A stretch of 12,645 bases of DNA from an uncultured Collinsella sp. (GTDB lineage Bacteria; Actinomycetota; Coriobacteriia; Coriobacteriales; Coriobacteriaceae), in the NCBI GenBank assembly GCA_905209765.1, contig CAJLUE010000049.1:1-12645 (forward strand), in the 5' to 3' direction. Position 1 is the first letter of the stretch, and each line of letters begins with the position of its first letter. The notes beneath the pieces were generated by a model. The model did not search any database. It was not told the DNA's origin and saw nothing but the letters and a program-made list of their open reading frames with translations. Both the position numbers and the translations under genes were made by a program. Of the stretch, positions 7,170 through 12,645 are shown in pieces.

Positions 7170-7261
7170 ACTTGGGGACAGTCCTAGTCGTTGGGGACGC
7201 ACTTAAATGACTAGTCATCCAAGAACGTCCCCAACGACTAGTCATTTAAGTGCGTCCCCAA
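7170..7261. repeat. Overlapping inverted repeats of the GGGGAC family with alternative pairings
   Basis: Two mutually exclusive hairpins share bases. Bases 7184-7198 pair perfectly with 7227-7241 (15 bp). Bases 7191-7218 pair with 7234-7261 at 27 of 28 positions. The second arm contains the 12-bp palindrome ATGACTAGTCAT (7207-7218). GGGGAC occurs at 7173 and 7193, and GTCCCC at 7227 and 7254. It lies in the gene-free stretch 6981-7384, which otherwise holds the structures at 6983 and 7024, a hairpin at 7283 and the transporter promoter. No gene is supported there. Confidence 0.87.
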
Positions 7262-7282
7262 TGAGTACCCAATGAGTGTGTG

Positions 7283-7316
7283 GGCGAGCGGATTTTCCCG
7301 CTCGCCGATTTGTGTC
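7283..7316 (+). terminator. Probable terminator upstream of the DMT transporter
   Basis: GGCGAGCGG (7283-7291) and CCGCTCGCC (7298-7306) form a perfect 9-bp stem with a 6-base loop, followed by GATTTGTGTC. The T-tract is interrupted, so strength is uncertain. It probably insulates the transporter promoter from upstream transcription. Confidence 0.6.
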
Positions 7317-7384
7317 TTGAAAAATGTATATAACGACTATAACGTAGTGTGAAACATATTGGAAACAATACCGAGGAGGCTGCG
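7317..7384 (+). promoter_or_regulatory. Promoter/operator and leader of the DMT transporter
   Basis: TTGAAA at 7317-7322 can serve as a -35 element, with TATAAC at 7338-7343 (15-bp gap) as a possible -10. TATAACGACTATAACG at 7329-7344 holds two direct TATAACG copies and matches the box upstream of the EIIAB gene (8619-8634) at 14 of 16 positions, suggesting a shared regulator. ATGTATATAAC also resembles ATGTATGTAAC at 5931-5941. GAGGAGG at 7373-7379 is the ribosome site that sets the TTG start at 7385. Confidence 0.55.
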
Positions 7385-8467
7385 TTGAAGAAAAGCAATC
7401 TGGGCTATGTGCTGGTGCTGATCGCCGCGCTTATGTGGGGCAGCATCGGAATCTTTGTAAACGGAATATCGGCCCTGGGTGTTTCGTCTCAGAGCATGGC
7501 GGCCTTTCGCCTGTTGTCGGGTGCCGTCTTAATGGCTCCGGTCTTGGCGTTCATGGGTTGCCAGGGAGGCGATCGTGAGGGAAAAGCATCGGGTCCCCTG
7601 GCACTGTTCAAGGCAAGTCCTAAAGAGCTTGTTCCCTGTGCGCTTCTTGGCATTATCGGCCTTGCCACCGCTAACACGCTTTATTACGAGTGCATGGGCG
7701 AGGTGGGCATGTCCACGGCCTCGGTGCTGCTCTACACCTCGCCGGTGTTTGGCGTCATGCTCGGCCGCGTGCTTTATCGCGAGGATGTGACTCCCAACAA
7801 GCTCGTTGCCATCGCTTTTAATATCGGTGGCTGTGTACTTGCAGTGACCAATGGCGACCTTTCCGGTTTTCATTTTTCGGTTTGGGGCGTCACGTCGGGC
7901 GTGATCGCGGGCTTTTGTGGCGCGTCGCTCGCGGTGTTTAGCCGGATAGCAACCAAGACGGTCCACCCGCTGGCTGTCACGTTTTGGGGCCTTGTTTTTG
8001 GCGGTGCGGTTATGGCGGCTATCGCGGCTCCGTGGCCAGATGTCGCCGCGGCAATGTCGCCACAGCTGCTGCTGCTGTTCTTTGGTTTTGGACTCATCCC
8101 CACGGCCGTGGCCTATGTCTTATATATGCAGGGTCTGTCCATGGGGCTCGAGACGTCGAAAGTTCCCGTCGTAATGTCATTCGAGACGGTCGTCACCGTA
8201 CTACTGGGCATTGGTGTCTACGCCGAGCCCGCCGGCGCGATCAAGGTCCTGGGCATCGTGCTGGTGCTCGCGTCCATCCTGATCATGAACACCGACTTCT
8301 CCAGGCTGCGCAACAGCGTCATTGTCAAACGTATTGTCGAGAGCATGACCTTTAAGCCCAACGCGTGGTGGACCGAAAAATCTCAGGACATGGATCTGTT
8401 TAAGGAACGCACCGGCATCGCGCTGGAACCCACCGTGCAGGAAAGCCCCTGGTACTTCGTGCGATAG
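7385..8467 (+). CDS. EamA/DMT-superfamily transporter with C-terminal tail
   Basis: This 360-residue inner-membrane protein has about ten hydrophobic segments in two EamA repeats, the drug/metabolite transporter fold used for export, and sometimes import, of amino acids and other small molecules. Typical patterns are LIAALMWGSIGIFVNG at the start, SVLLYTSPVFGVMLGR with REDVTPNK at the end of repeat 1, and LIPTAVAYVLYMQGL then SFETVVTVLLG in repeat 2. The frame is open upstream to a GTG at 7349, but that codon has no ribosome site; TTG 7385 lies 5 bases after GAGGAGG and is preferred. About 59 hydrophilic residues follow the last helix (from about residue 302), longer than the usual 300-residue member. 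Its place between deglycase and PTS suggests it moves a pathway amino acid or product, but no substrate can be read. Confidence 0.85.
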   Translation: MKKSNLGYVLVLIAALMWGSIGIFVNGISALGVSSQSMAAFRLLSGAVLMAPVLAFMGCQGGDREGKASGPLALFKASPKELVPCALLGIIGLATANTLYYECMGEVGMSTASVLLYTSPVFGVMLGRVLYREDVTPNKLVAIAFNIGGCVLAVTNGDLSGFHFSVWGVTSGVIAGFCGASLAVFSRIATKTVHPLAVTFWGLVFGGAVMAAIAAPWPDVAAAMSPQLLLLFFGFGLIPTAVAYVLYMQGLSMGLETSKVPVVMSFETVVTVLLGIGVYAEPAGAIKVLGIVLVLASILIMNTDFSRLRNSVIVKRIVESMTFKPNAWWTEKSQDMDLFKERTGIALEPTVQESPWYFVR

Positions 8468-8650
8468 AGGATTGTGCGCGGCGTCTGGCCTGGGGTTATC
8501 CAGCCAGCGCCGGCCTATCCAGCCCCAACGTTTCAAGTACGTTAAACCCGTCAATGGTCGATTTTCACCCGCGAACGGTCTTTATACTAATTAGCAATAT
8601 AAGCAACATATAAGACGTTATAATGACCATAACGAAAAGGAGGAGGCAAG
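8468..8650 (+). promoter_or_regulatory. Intergenic promoter region of the PTS operon
   Basis: TATAAT at 8619-8624 is a consensus -10, but no good -35 lies 16-18 bases upstream, which would fit activator dependence. It overlaps TATAATGACCATAACG (8619-8634), the match to the transporter-promoter box, and the inverted pair CGTTAT (8616-8621) / ATAACG (8629-8634). A second -10-like TATACT lies at 8583. AAGGAGGAGG ends shortly before ATG 8651. Upstream, TATCCAGCC is repeated at 8497 and 8516; no clear terminator is visible after the transporter gene. Confidence 0.55.
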
Positions 8651-9574
8651 ATGAATCAGATCATTCTCGCATCTCATGGCGGCCTGGCCGCAGGCGCCAA
8701 AGACACGCTCGAGATGGTTCTCGGCGACGTGTCGAACGTCCACGTCGTGTCGCTTGCTCGTGACGACAAGGAGCCCATCACCAATAAGGTTGAGGCTATG
8801 ATCGCCACGTTCAACGCGGACGACACCGTCTATGTGCTGACCGATATGCTCGGCAGCTCGGTCAACAACAACATGGTCGAGCTTTCCAAGAACGGCACGA
8901 AGTTCACGGTTGTCAGCGGTTTCAACATTCCGCTGGCACTGACGCTCGCTATGAGCCCCGTCCCTGTCAAGGGCGCCGAGCTCGCAGCCCTCATCAACGA
9001 GGCCCGCACCGGTCTGACCAACCCCAATGCTCCGGTCGAGGCTGCCGCGGCTCCCGCCAAGAAGGCCAAGGCGTCCCGTCACAGCTCCGGTCCCGCCAAG
9101 ATCGTCCTCGCACGTCTTGACTACCGTCTGCTGCACGGCCAGGTCGTCTTTACCTGGACCACTAAGGTTCAGGCCGAGCGCATCATCGTCGTCGACAACG
9201 CTGCCGCCAACGATGACATCAAGAAGGGTGCTCTTAAGCTGGCCAAGCCCCAGGGCGTGCGCCTGAACGTCTTCACCGTCGAGCGTGCCCTCGCCAAGAT
9301 GGACAAGCTCAACACCCTCGGCGAGCGCGTCATGTTCGTCTTTGGCAACACGGCCGAGATGCTGCAGTTCTGCCAGGGCTACAAGCTCGACGCCATCAAC
9401 CTGGGCGCCACCGCCAACCACGACGGTGCCGATCAGATTGGCGGCAAGGACAGCTCCGTCTTCCTCGACGCCAACCAGAAGGCCGACGTCAACCAGCTGC
9501 TCGACATGGGCATCAAGCTCTACGTCCAGCAGACCCCTACGTATCAGAGCGTCGACATCGACGCCAAGCTGTAA
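8651..9574 (+). CDS. PTS system mannose-family EIIAB fusion
   Basis: This 307-residue cytosolic PTS protein relays phosphate from HPr to the incoming sugar. Residues 1-124 are the mannose-type EIIA domain, with phosphorylated H9 in IILASHGGLA and the TDMLGSS loop near 64-70. An Ala/Pro/Lys-rich linker spans about 125-148. Residues 149-307 are the EIIB domain, with phosphorylated H162 in LDYRLLHGQV. This ManX-like fusion differs from gfr systems, where EIIA and EIIB are, as I recall, separate. It has its own promoter region and a strong AAGGAGGAGG ribosome site. The EIIC gene starts 36 bases downstream, so EIIAB, EIIC and EIID form one operon. EI and HPr are not in the window. Phosphorylation at the sugar 6-position would feed the flanking deglycases directly, so no separate kinase is needed. 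Confidence 0.93.
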   Translation: MNQIILASHGGLAAGAKDTLEMVLGDVSNVHVVSLARDDKEPITNKVEAMIATFNADDTVYVLTDMLGSSVNNNMVELSKNGTKFTVVSGFNIPLALTLAMSPVPVKGAELAALINEARTGLTNPNAPVEAAAAPAKKAKASRHSSGPAKIVLARLDYRLLHGQVVFTWTTKVQAERIIVVDNAAANDDIKKGALKLAKPQGVRLNVFTVERALAKMDKLNTLGERVMFVFGNTAEMLQFCQGYKLDAINLGATANHDGADQIGGKDSSVFLDANQKADVNQLLDMGIKLYVQQTPTYQSVDIDAKL

Positions 9575-9610
9575 TCAACCAGGCTTTTGCCTGACTGAAA
9601 GGAGAAGGGT

Positions 9611-10405
9611 ATGAATACGTTCATCAGTGCGGTGCTCGTCGGCCTCGTCGGCGTGTTCTGCATGTGGGACTCCCGCCTGCTCGGTCGTCTTAACTTCGAG
9701 CAGCCCCTCGTTGGCGCCACGCTCGTCGGTCTGCTGCTGGGCGATGTGCCCACCGGCCTTGCCGTCGGTGCCGCCGTCGAGCTCGTGTCCATGGGCCTGG
9801 TGCAGGTCGGCGCCGCCGTTCCGCCCGATATGGTCCTGGGCGGCATCGTGGCCGCTGCCTTTGCGTGCCTGACCGACGCTTCCGCCGAGACCGCCATGAC
9901 GATCGCCATCCCGGTCGCCGTCCTGGGTCAGCTCCTCGGCATCGTGTTCCGTTCCATCATCGCCGTCCTCACCCATGTGGCAGATAACGCGATCGATAAC
10001 GGAAAGTTCAAGACCGCCTACCGTATGCACATCTGCGCCGGCTCCGGTTTGTACGCCATCATGTACTTCCTGCCGATCTTCCTCGCCGTCTTTGTTGGCA
10101 CCGACCTGGTTCAGGCCATCGTCAACATGGTTCCCGAGTGGCTGTCCACTGGTCTTAACGTTTCGACCAAGATCATGACCGCCTACGGCTTGGCCCTGCT
10201 GCTCACCATGATGATCAAGAAGGGTATGACTCCGTTCCTGTTCATCGGTTTCCTGCTCGCCGCTTACCTCAACCTGTCCGTCATCGCGGTCGCTCTGATC
10301 GGTGTGTGCCTGGCTGTCGTCTTCATGGGCTTCAAGTTCAACGGTTCCCATGCAGCCGCCGGTGTCGATTCCGACTACGATCCGCTCGAAGACGACGAAG
10401 ACTAA
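9611..10405 (+). CDS. PTS system mannose/sorbose-family EIIC permease subunit
   Basis: This 264-residue hydrophobic protein forms the substrate channel together with EIID. Family signs are the early RLNFEQPLVGATLVGLLLGD, the small-residue-rich GAAVELVSMGLVQVGAAVPPD, and repeated hydrophobic helices up to about residue 240. The tail DSDYDPLEDDED is strongly acidic and presumably cytosolic. AAAGGAGAAGG precedes ATG 9611. It ends 13 bases before the EIID start, consistent with translational coupling. The sugar specificity of this subunit cannot be derived by eye; the deglycases on either side suggest an Amadori compound rather than mannose or sorbose. Confidence 0.94.
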   Translation: MNTFISAVLVGLVGVFCMWDSRLLGRLNFEQPLVGATLVGLLLGDVPTGLAVGAAVELVSMGLVQVGAAVPPDMVLGGIVAAAFACLTDASAETAMTIAIPVAVLGQLLGIVFRSIIAVLTHVADNAIDNGKFKTAYRMHICAGSGLYAIMYFLPIFLAVFVGTDLVQAIVNMVPEWLSTGLNVSTKIMTAYGLALLLTMMIKKGMTPFLFIGFLLAAYLNLSVIAVALIGVCLAVVFMGFKFNGSHAAAGVDSDYDPLEDDED

Positions 10406-10418
10406 GGAGGAACACACT

Positions 10419-11252
10419 ATGGCAACCGCAACCAAGGACGTGTCCCTGAACAAGAAGGTCAGCCAGTTCTTCTGGCGCTCCTGGGCCATCCAGGCCTCTT
10501 GGAACTACGAGCGTCAGATGAACATGGGCTTCCTCTACGGTATGGTTCCCACGCTCGATCGCCTCTATCCGGACGAGTCCGACCCCAAGCAGCTTGCTGC
10601 TAAGAAAGAGGCTTACCACCGTCACATGGCGTTCTACAACTGCACCCCGCAGACGAGCGCTTTCATCCTGGGCCTCGCCGCCTCCATGGAGGAGGAGTAC
10701 GCCAAGGATCCCGAGAACTTCAACCCCGATTCGATTAACGCGGTCAAGACCTCCCTTATGGGCCCGCTTTCCGGCATCGGTGACTCCTTCTTCCAGGGCA
10801 CCATCCGCGTTATCGCCTTTGGCTTGGGCGTTCAGCTGGCTCAGCAGGGCTCCATCATGGGCCCGATCCTGGCCCTTTTCATCTCCATCGTCCCCTCCGT
10901 GCTGATTACTTGGTTCGCAGCCAAGATGGGCTATCAGGGCGGCCACGAGTACCTGAGCAAGCTTCAGGGCGGCGACCTCATGGAGAAGCTCATGTATGTC
11001 TGCGGCATCGTGGGTCTTATGTCCGTGGGCGGCATGATCGCCACGCTGATCGGCGCCACCACCCCGCTGCAGTTCGCTGACGGCACCGTCGTTATCCAGG
11101 ACATCCTGGACAGCATGATGCCCCAGATGATCTCCCTTGGCCTCACCGGCCTTATGTACTGGCTCATCAAGAAGAACGTCAACACCGGTTGGCTTCTCGT
11201 GATCGCCATTGTGGGCGGCATCGCCCTCTCCGCGGTCGGCATCCTGGCTTAG
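10419..11252 (+). CDS. PTS system mannose-family EIID permease subunit
   Basis: This 277-residue subunit occurs only in the mannose PTS family, so it fixes the family of the whole transporter. Its mark is LMGPLSGIGDSFFQGT in the middle, preceded by the N-terminal FFWRSWAIQASWNYERQMNMGF and a segment with RHMAFYNCTPQTSAFILGL; the C-terminal part is hydrophobic. The frame is open upstream to 10302, but that would overlap EIIC; ATG 10419 follows AAGGAGG and gives the expected N-terminus. The stop codon lies inside an 18-bp perfect palindrome. The second deglycase begins 199 bases downstream with two more hairpins between, so readthrough into it is likely but may be tuned. Confidence 0.95.
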   Translation: MATATKDVSLNKKVSQFFWRSWAIQASWNYERQMNMGFLYGMVPTLDRLYPDESDPKQLAAKKEAYHRHMAFYNCTPQTSAFILGLAASMEEEYAKDPENFNPDSINAVKTSLMGPLSGIGDSFFQGTIRVIAFGLGVQLAQQGSIMGPILALFISIVPSVLITWFAAKMGYQGGHEYLSKLQGGDLMEKLMYVCGIVGLMSVGGMIATLIGATTPLQFADGTVVIQDILDSMMPQMISLGLTGLMYWLIKKNVNTGWLLVIAIVGGIALSAVGILA

Positions 11253-11264
11253 TCGCGACTAAGC
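11247..11264. repeat. 18-bp perfect palindrome over the EIID stop codon
   Basis: GCTTAGTCGCGACTAAGC is self-complementary over all 18 bases and includes the last Ala codon and the TAG stop of EIID. It has no loop, so it suits a dimeric protein site better than a stable RNA hairpin, although RNA pairing with a small forced loop is possible. Confidence 0.85.
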
Positions 11265-11286
11265 ACCTAACCGCTTTCCCCCGGGG

Positions 11287-11317
11287 GCCTGCCTGGCATC
11301 CCATACCCCAGGCAGGC
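11287..11317 (+). other. Hairpin between EIID and the second deglycase
   Basis: GCCTGCCTGG (11287-11296) and CCAGGCAGGC (11308-11317) form a perfect 10-bp stem with an 11-base loop. Only TTCC follows, so it is a poor intrinsic terminator. It may stabilise the PTS mRNA or act as a partial attenuator that lowers deglycase expression relative to the permease. A CCCCCGGGGG palindrome (11278-11287) abuts it. Confidence 0.75.
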
Positions 11318-11331
11318 TTCCATCCCCAAAA

Positions 11332-11360
11332 TGCAACAATGGGACAGTCCCTTTGTCGCA
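11332..11360. repeat. Short GGGACAGTCCC palindromic repeat
   Basis: Arms 11332-11345 and 11347-11360 pair at 12 of 14 positions around one base, with core GGGACAGTCCC. It resembles the larger elements at 4934 and 7170 and is probably a short member of the same intergenic repeat family. It lies 91 bases before the start of the second deglycase. Confidence 0.7.
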
Positions 11361-11451
11361 TCCTCAACGGGCCGGCGACTCGGTCCAAACCACGGTAACC
11401 CTGCGAGCGCCCGGCAATGTGGCGCCGCAAAAATTGAAAGGAATGTGTCAG

Positions 11452-12435
11452 ATGTACGAGATCGACCTTAACCTCCCTAAGCAGATCGTCGCTGACGTCC
11501 TGTCCAACCACGAGATCCACAGCGTCGCCTTCGTCGGCTGCGGTGCCTCCATGTCCGACCTTTACCCCGCCAAGTACTTCCTGGCCAACAACACGGACAA
11601 GCTGAACGTTCAGATCTTCACCGCTAACGAGTTCAACTACGACACGCCTTCCTGGGTCAACGAGCACACCTTCGTGATCACCTGCTCCCTCGGTGGCTCC
11701 ACGCCCGAGACCGTCGAGGCCAACAAGACCGCCAAGAAGCACAACTGCCCGGTCGTCTCCCTCACCAACAAGGCTGGCTCCGCTCTGACCGTCGACGCTG
11801 ACTACGTCATCGTTCACGGCTTCCACGCCAACTTCGCTGCCAAGTGCGAGAAGCCCGGCTATGCCATCGCTCTTGCTGTCGAGATCCTTCAGCAGACCGA
11901 GGGTTATGACCACTACGAGGACATGATCACCGGCCTCACCAACGTCTTTGAGCTCTGCGAGAACGCTGCTCAGTCCTGCAAGGGTCTTGCCAAGCAGTTC
12001 GCTCAGGACTTCAAGGACGACAAGATGATCTACTTCATGGCTTCCGGTGCCTCCGAGAAGATGGCTTATTCTCACGCCGCCTTCCTGTTCACCGAGATGC
12101 AGTGGATCGACGCCGCCGCCTACAACACCGGCGAGTACTTCCACGGCCCGTTCGAGGTTTCCACCGAGGGTAAGCCCTATGTCTTCTTCATGTCCGATGG
12201 CGCTACCCGTCCGATGGACGCCCGCGCCCTCACCTTCCTTAAGCGCATGGGCGCCAAGGTCGCTCTGATCGACTCCAAGGACTACGGCCTGGCTGACGCT
12301 GTGCCCGCGAGCGTCGTCACCTACTTCAACCCGCTGCTGCACCTCGCCGTTATGCGCGAGTACGGCAACCAGATCGCCGAGGCCCGTCAGCACCCGCTGA
12401 CCATGCGTCGCTACATGTGGAAGCTTTCCTACTAA
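11452..12435 (+). CDS. SIS-domain fructosamine-type 6-phosphate deglycase (FraB/GfrF-like)
   Basis: This 327-residue cytosolic enzyme is close to FraB, the Salmonella fructose-asparagine 6-phosphate deglycase, and to GfrF. It would split a 6-phospho Amadori compound into glucose 6-phosphate and an amino acid. SIS loops are GCGASMSD (29-36) and the canonical SLGGSTPET (79-87). E215 (FTEMQW) and H231 (GEYFHGPFE) sit one residue from the E214/H230 pair I recall for FraB. The C-terminus EARQHPLTMRRYMWKLSY is nearly that of FraB. The frame opens at 11353, but AAAGG at 11437-11441 is 1 base from ATG 11443 and 10 bases from ATG 11452; the latter is chosen and gives the same spacing as the first deglycase. 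It is probably cotranscribed with the PTS genes and ends at a strong terminator. Whether the amino acid is lysine or asparagine cannot be read. Confidence 0.9.
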   Translation: MYEIDLNLPKQIVADVLSNHEIHSVAFVGCGASMSDLYPAKYFLANNTDKLNVQIFTANEFNYDTPSWVNEHTFVITCSLGGSTPETVEANKTAKKHNCPVVSLTNKAGSALTVDADYVIVHGFHANFAAKCEKPGYAIALAVEILQQTEGYDHYEDMITGLTNVFELCENAAQSCKGLAKQFAQDFKDDKMIYFMASGASEKMAYSHAAFLFTEMQWIDAAAYNTGEYFHGPFEVSTEGKPYVFFMSDGATRPMDARALTFLKRMGAKVALIDSKDYGLADAVPASVVTYFNPLLHLAVMREYGNQIAEARQHPLTMRRYMWKLSY

Positions 12436-12468
12436 TCACAAGTAAGTAGACCTTACGGGTTGATTGAG

Positions 12469-12504
12469 AGGGGATGGGGTTTGCGCCCCGTCCCCTTTTT
12501 TGTT
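12469..12504 (+). terminator. Strong intrinsic terminator of the PTS-deglycase operon
   Basis: GGGGATGGGG (12470-12479) pairs with CCCCGTCCCC (12486-12495) with one G-U wobble around a 6-base loop, extended by one A-T pair. Six T residues follow (12496-12501), then GTT. It ends the locus 34 bases after the deglycase stop. Confidence 0.93.
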
Positions 12505-12521
12505 CTTGAGAGGAGATGCGT

Positions 12522-12645
12522 ATGATCAAGGCAGTGCTGTTTGATATGGACGGCGTGCTGGTCGATACCGAGTGGTTCTACAACCGTCGTCGCGTGGCGT
12601 TTATGGAAGAGAAGGGGTTCCACTTTGACGAGATTCCCGATCTTT
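12522..12645 (+). CDS. HAD-superfamily hydrolase, beta-phosphoglucomutase-like (3' end outside window)
   Basis: Only the first 41 codons are visible. The start MIKAVLFDMDGVLVDTE carries HAD motif I (DxDGV), with the nucleophile aspartate D8 and general acid D10, followed by a helical cap region (WFYNRRRVAFMEEKG). This pattern is typical of subfamily IA phosphatases and beta-phosphoglucomutases, which act on sugar phosphates. ATG 12522 lies 6 bases after AGGAG; an in-frame ATG at 12516 is too close to that site. It follows a strong terminator, so it is probably a separate unit, although a sugar-phosphate role would suit the locus. No -35/-10 could be assigned in the short gap. The exact substrate is unknown. 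Confidence 0.85.
   Translation, partial: MIKAVLFDMDGVLVDTEWFYNRRRVAFMEEKGFHFDEIPDL

Noticed and set aside
6977..7171. Minus-strand 64-codon frame over the hairpins after the first deglycase
   Set aside because: Composition follows the inverted repeats, no ribosome site or homology is recognisable, and it runs into the deglycase stop region.
7080..7187. 35-codon plus-strand frame with AGGAGGT upstream, as an annotated gene
   Set aside because: The Shine-Dalgarno to ATG spacing is only three bases, the start lies in a stem and the peptide resembles nothing known; kept only as part of a finding.
4934..7261. Inverted repeats as a CRISPR array or transposon ends
   Set aside because: There are no regularly spaced direct repeats, no spacers and no transposase gene in the window; the arms differ between sites.
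7349..7384. GTG 7349 as start of the DMT transporter
   Set aside because: No ribosome site precedes it and it lies at or near the likely transcription start, whereas TTG 7385 has GAGGAGG at 5 bases.
8481..8524. Possible hairpin/direct repeat after the DMT gene (TATCCAGCC twice) as a terminator
   Set aside because: Pairing is interrupted and no T-tract follows; noted only within the promoter region entry.
11353..11451. Upstream in-frame starts for the second deglycase (11353 and 11443)
   Set aside because: The extension has no SIS-family character, and the only ribosome site fits ATG 11452.
11179..12393. Minus-strand open frame (404 codons) opposite the second deglycase
   Set aside because: Same shadow pattern, running through the hairpin region; the plus-strand SIS protein is unmistakable.

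Overview
The window is GC-rich bacterial DNA from one chromosome. Gene density is high, Shine-Dalgarno sites are good, and coding sequence is strongly biased to G/C at third positions. The gene content (mfd with a CarD-type module, mannose-family PTS genes, fructoselysine-type SIS deglycases) fits a high-GC gut actinobacterium of the Coriobacteriia, most likely Collinsella or a close relative. This assignment is inference; no rRNA or marker search was possible.

Layout. Bases 1-4337 hold housekeeping genes on the plus strand: the C-terminal two-thirds of mfd, a PAP2-type membrane phosphatase and a threonine aldolase-like PLP enzyme, closed by a clear intrinsic terminator. A GNAT acetyltransferase (4354-4935) follows and converges on a minus-strand GntR/UTRA regulator (5060-5782). 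A large inverted repeat fills the gap between them.

Bases 5060-12504 look like one catabolic locus. The GntR/UTRA repressor is transcribed divergently from a first SIS-domain deglycase (5988-6980). The 205-bp gap between them holds several TTGTATGC and TATCTAA motifs. A 404-bp gene-free stretch packed with inverted repeats leads to an EamA/DMT transporter (7385-8467). Next come a mannose-family PTS permease (fused EIIAB, EIIC, EIID; 8651-11252) and a second SIS deglycase (11452-12435), then a strong terminator. A HAD-family phosphatase starts at 12522 and runs off the window.

Proposed working model: the PTS imports and phosphorylates an Amadori compound, such as fructoselysine, glucoselysine or fructose-asparagine. 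The two SIS enzymes then split the 6-phosphate product into a hexose 6-phosphate and a free amino acid. The GntR protein would sense the phosphorylated substrate, and the DMT protein may move the released amino acid or another product. The parts match the Salmonella gfr logic (mannose-type PTS plus two deglycases), but the order differs, EIIA and EIIB are fused, and a DMT transporter is added. The exact substrate cannot be read from the sequence.

The non-coding DNA is unusually structured. Three intergenic regions carry members of a GGGGAC/GTCCCC inverted-repeat family. A hairpin begins two bases after the first deglycase stop. An elaborate nested structure follows it, with a Shine-Dalgarno sequence in its loop. 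An 18-bp perfect palindrome covers the EIID stop codon.
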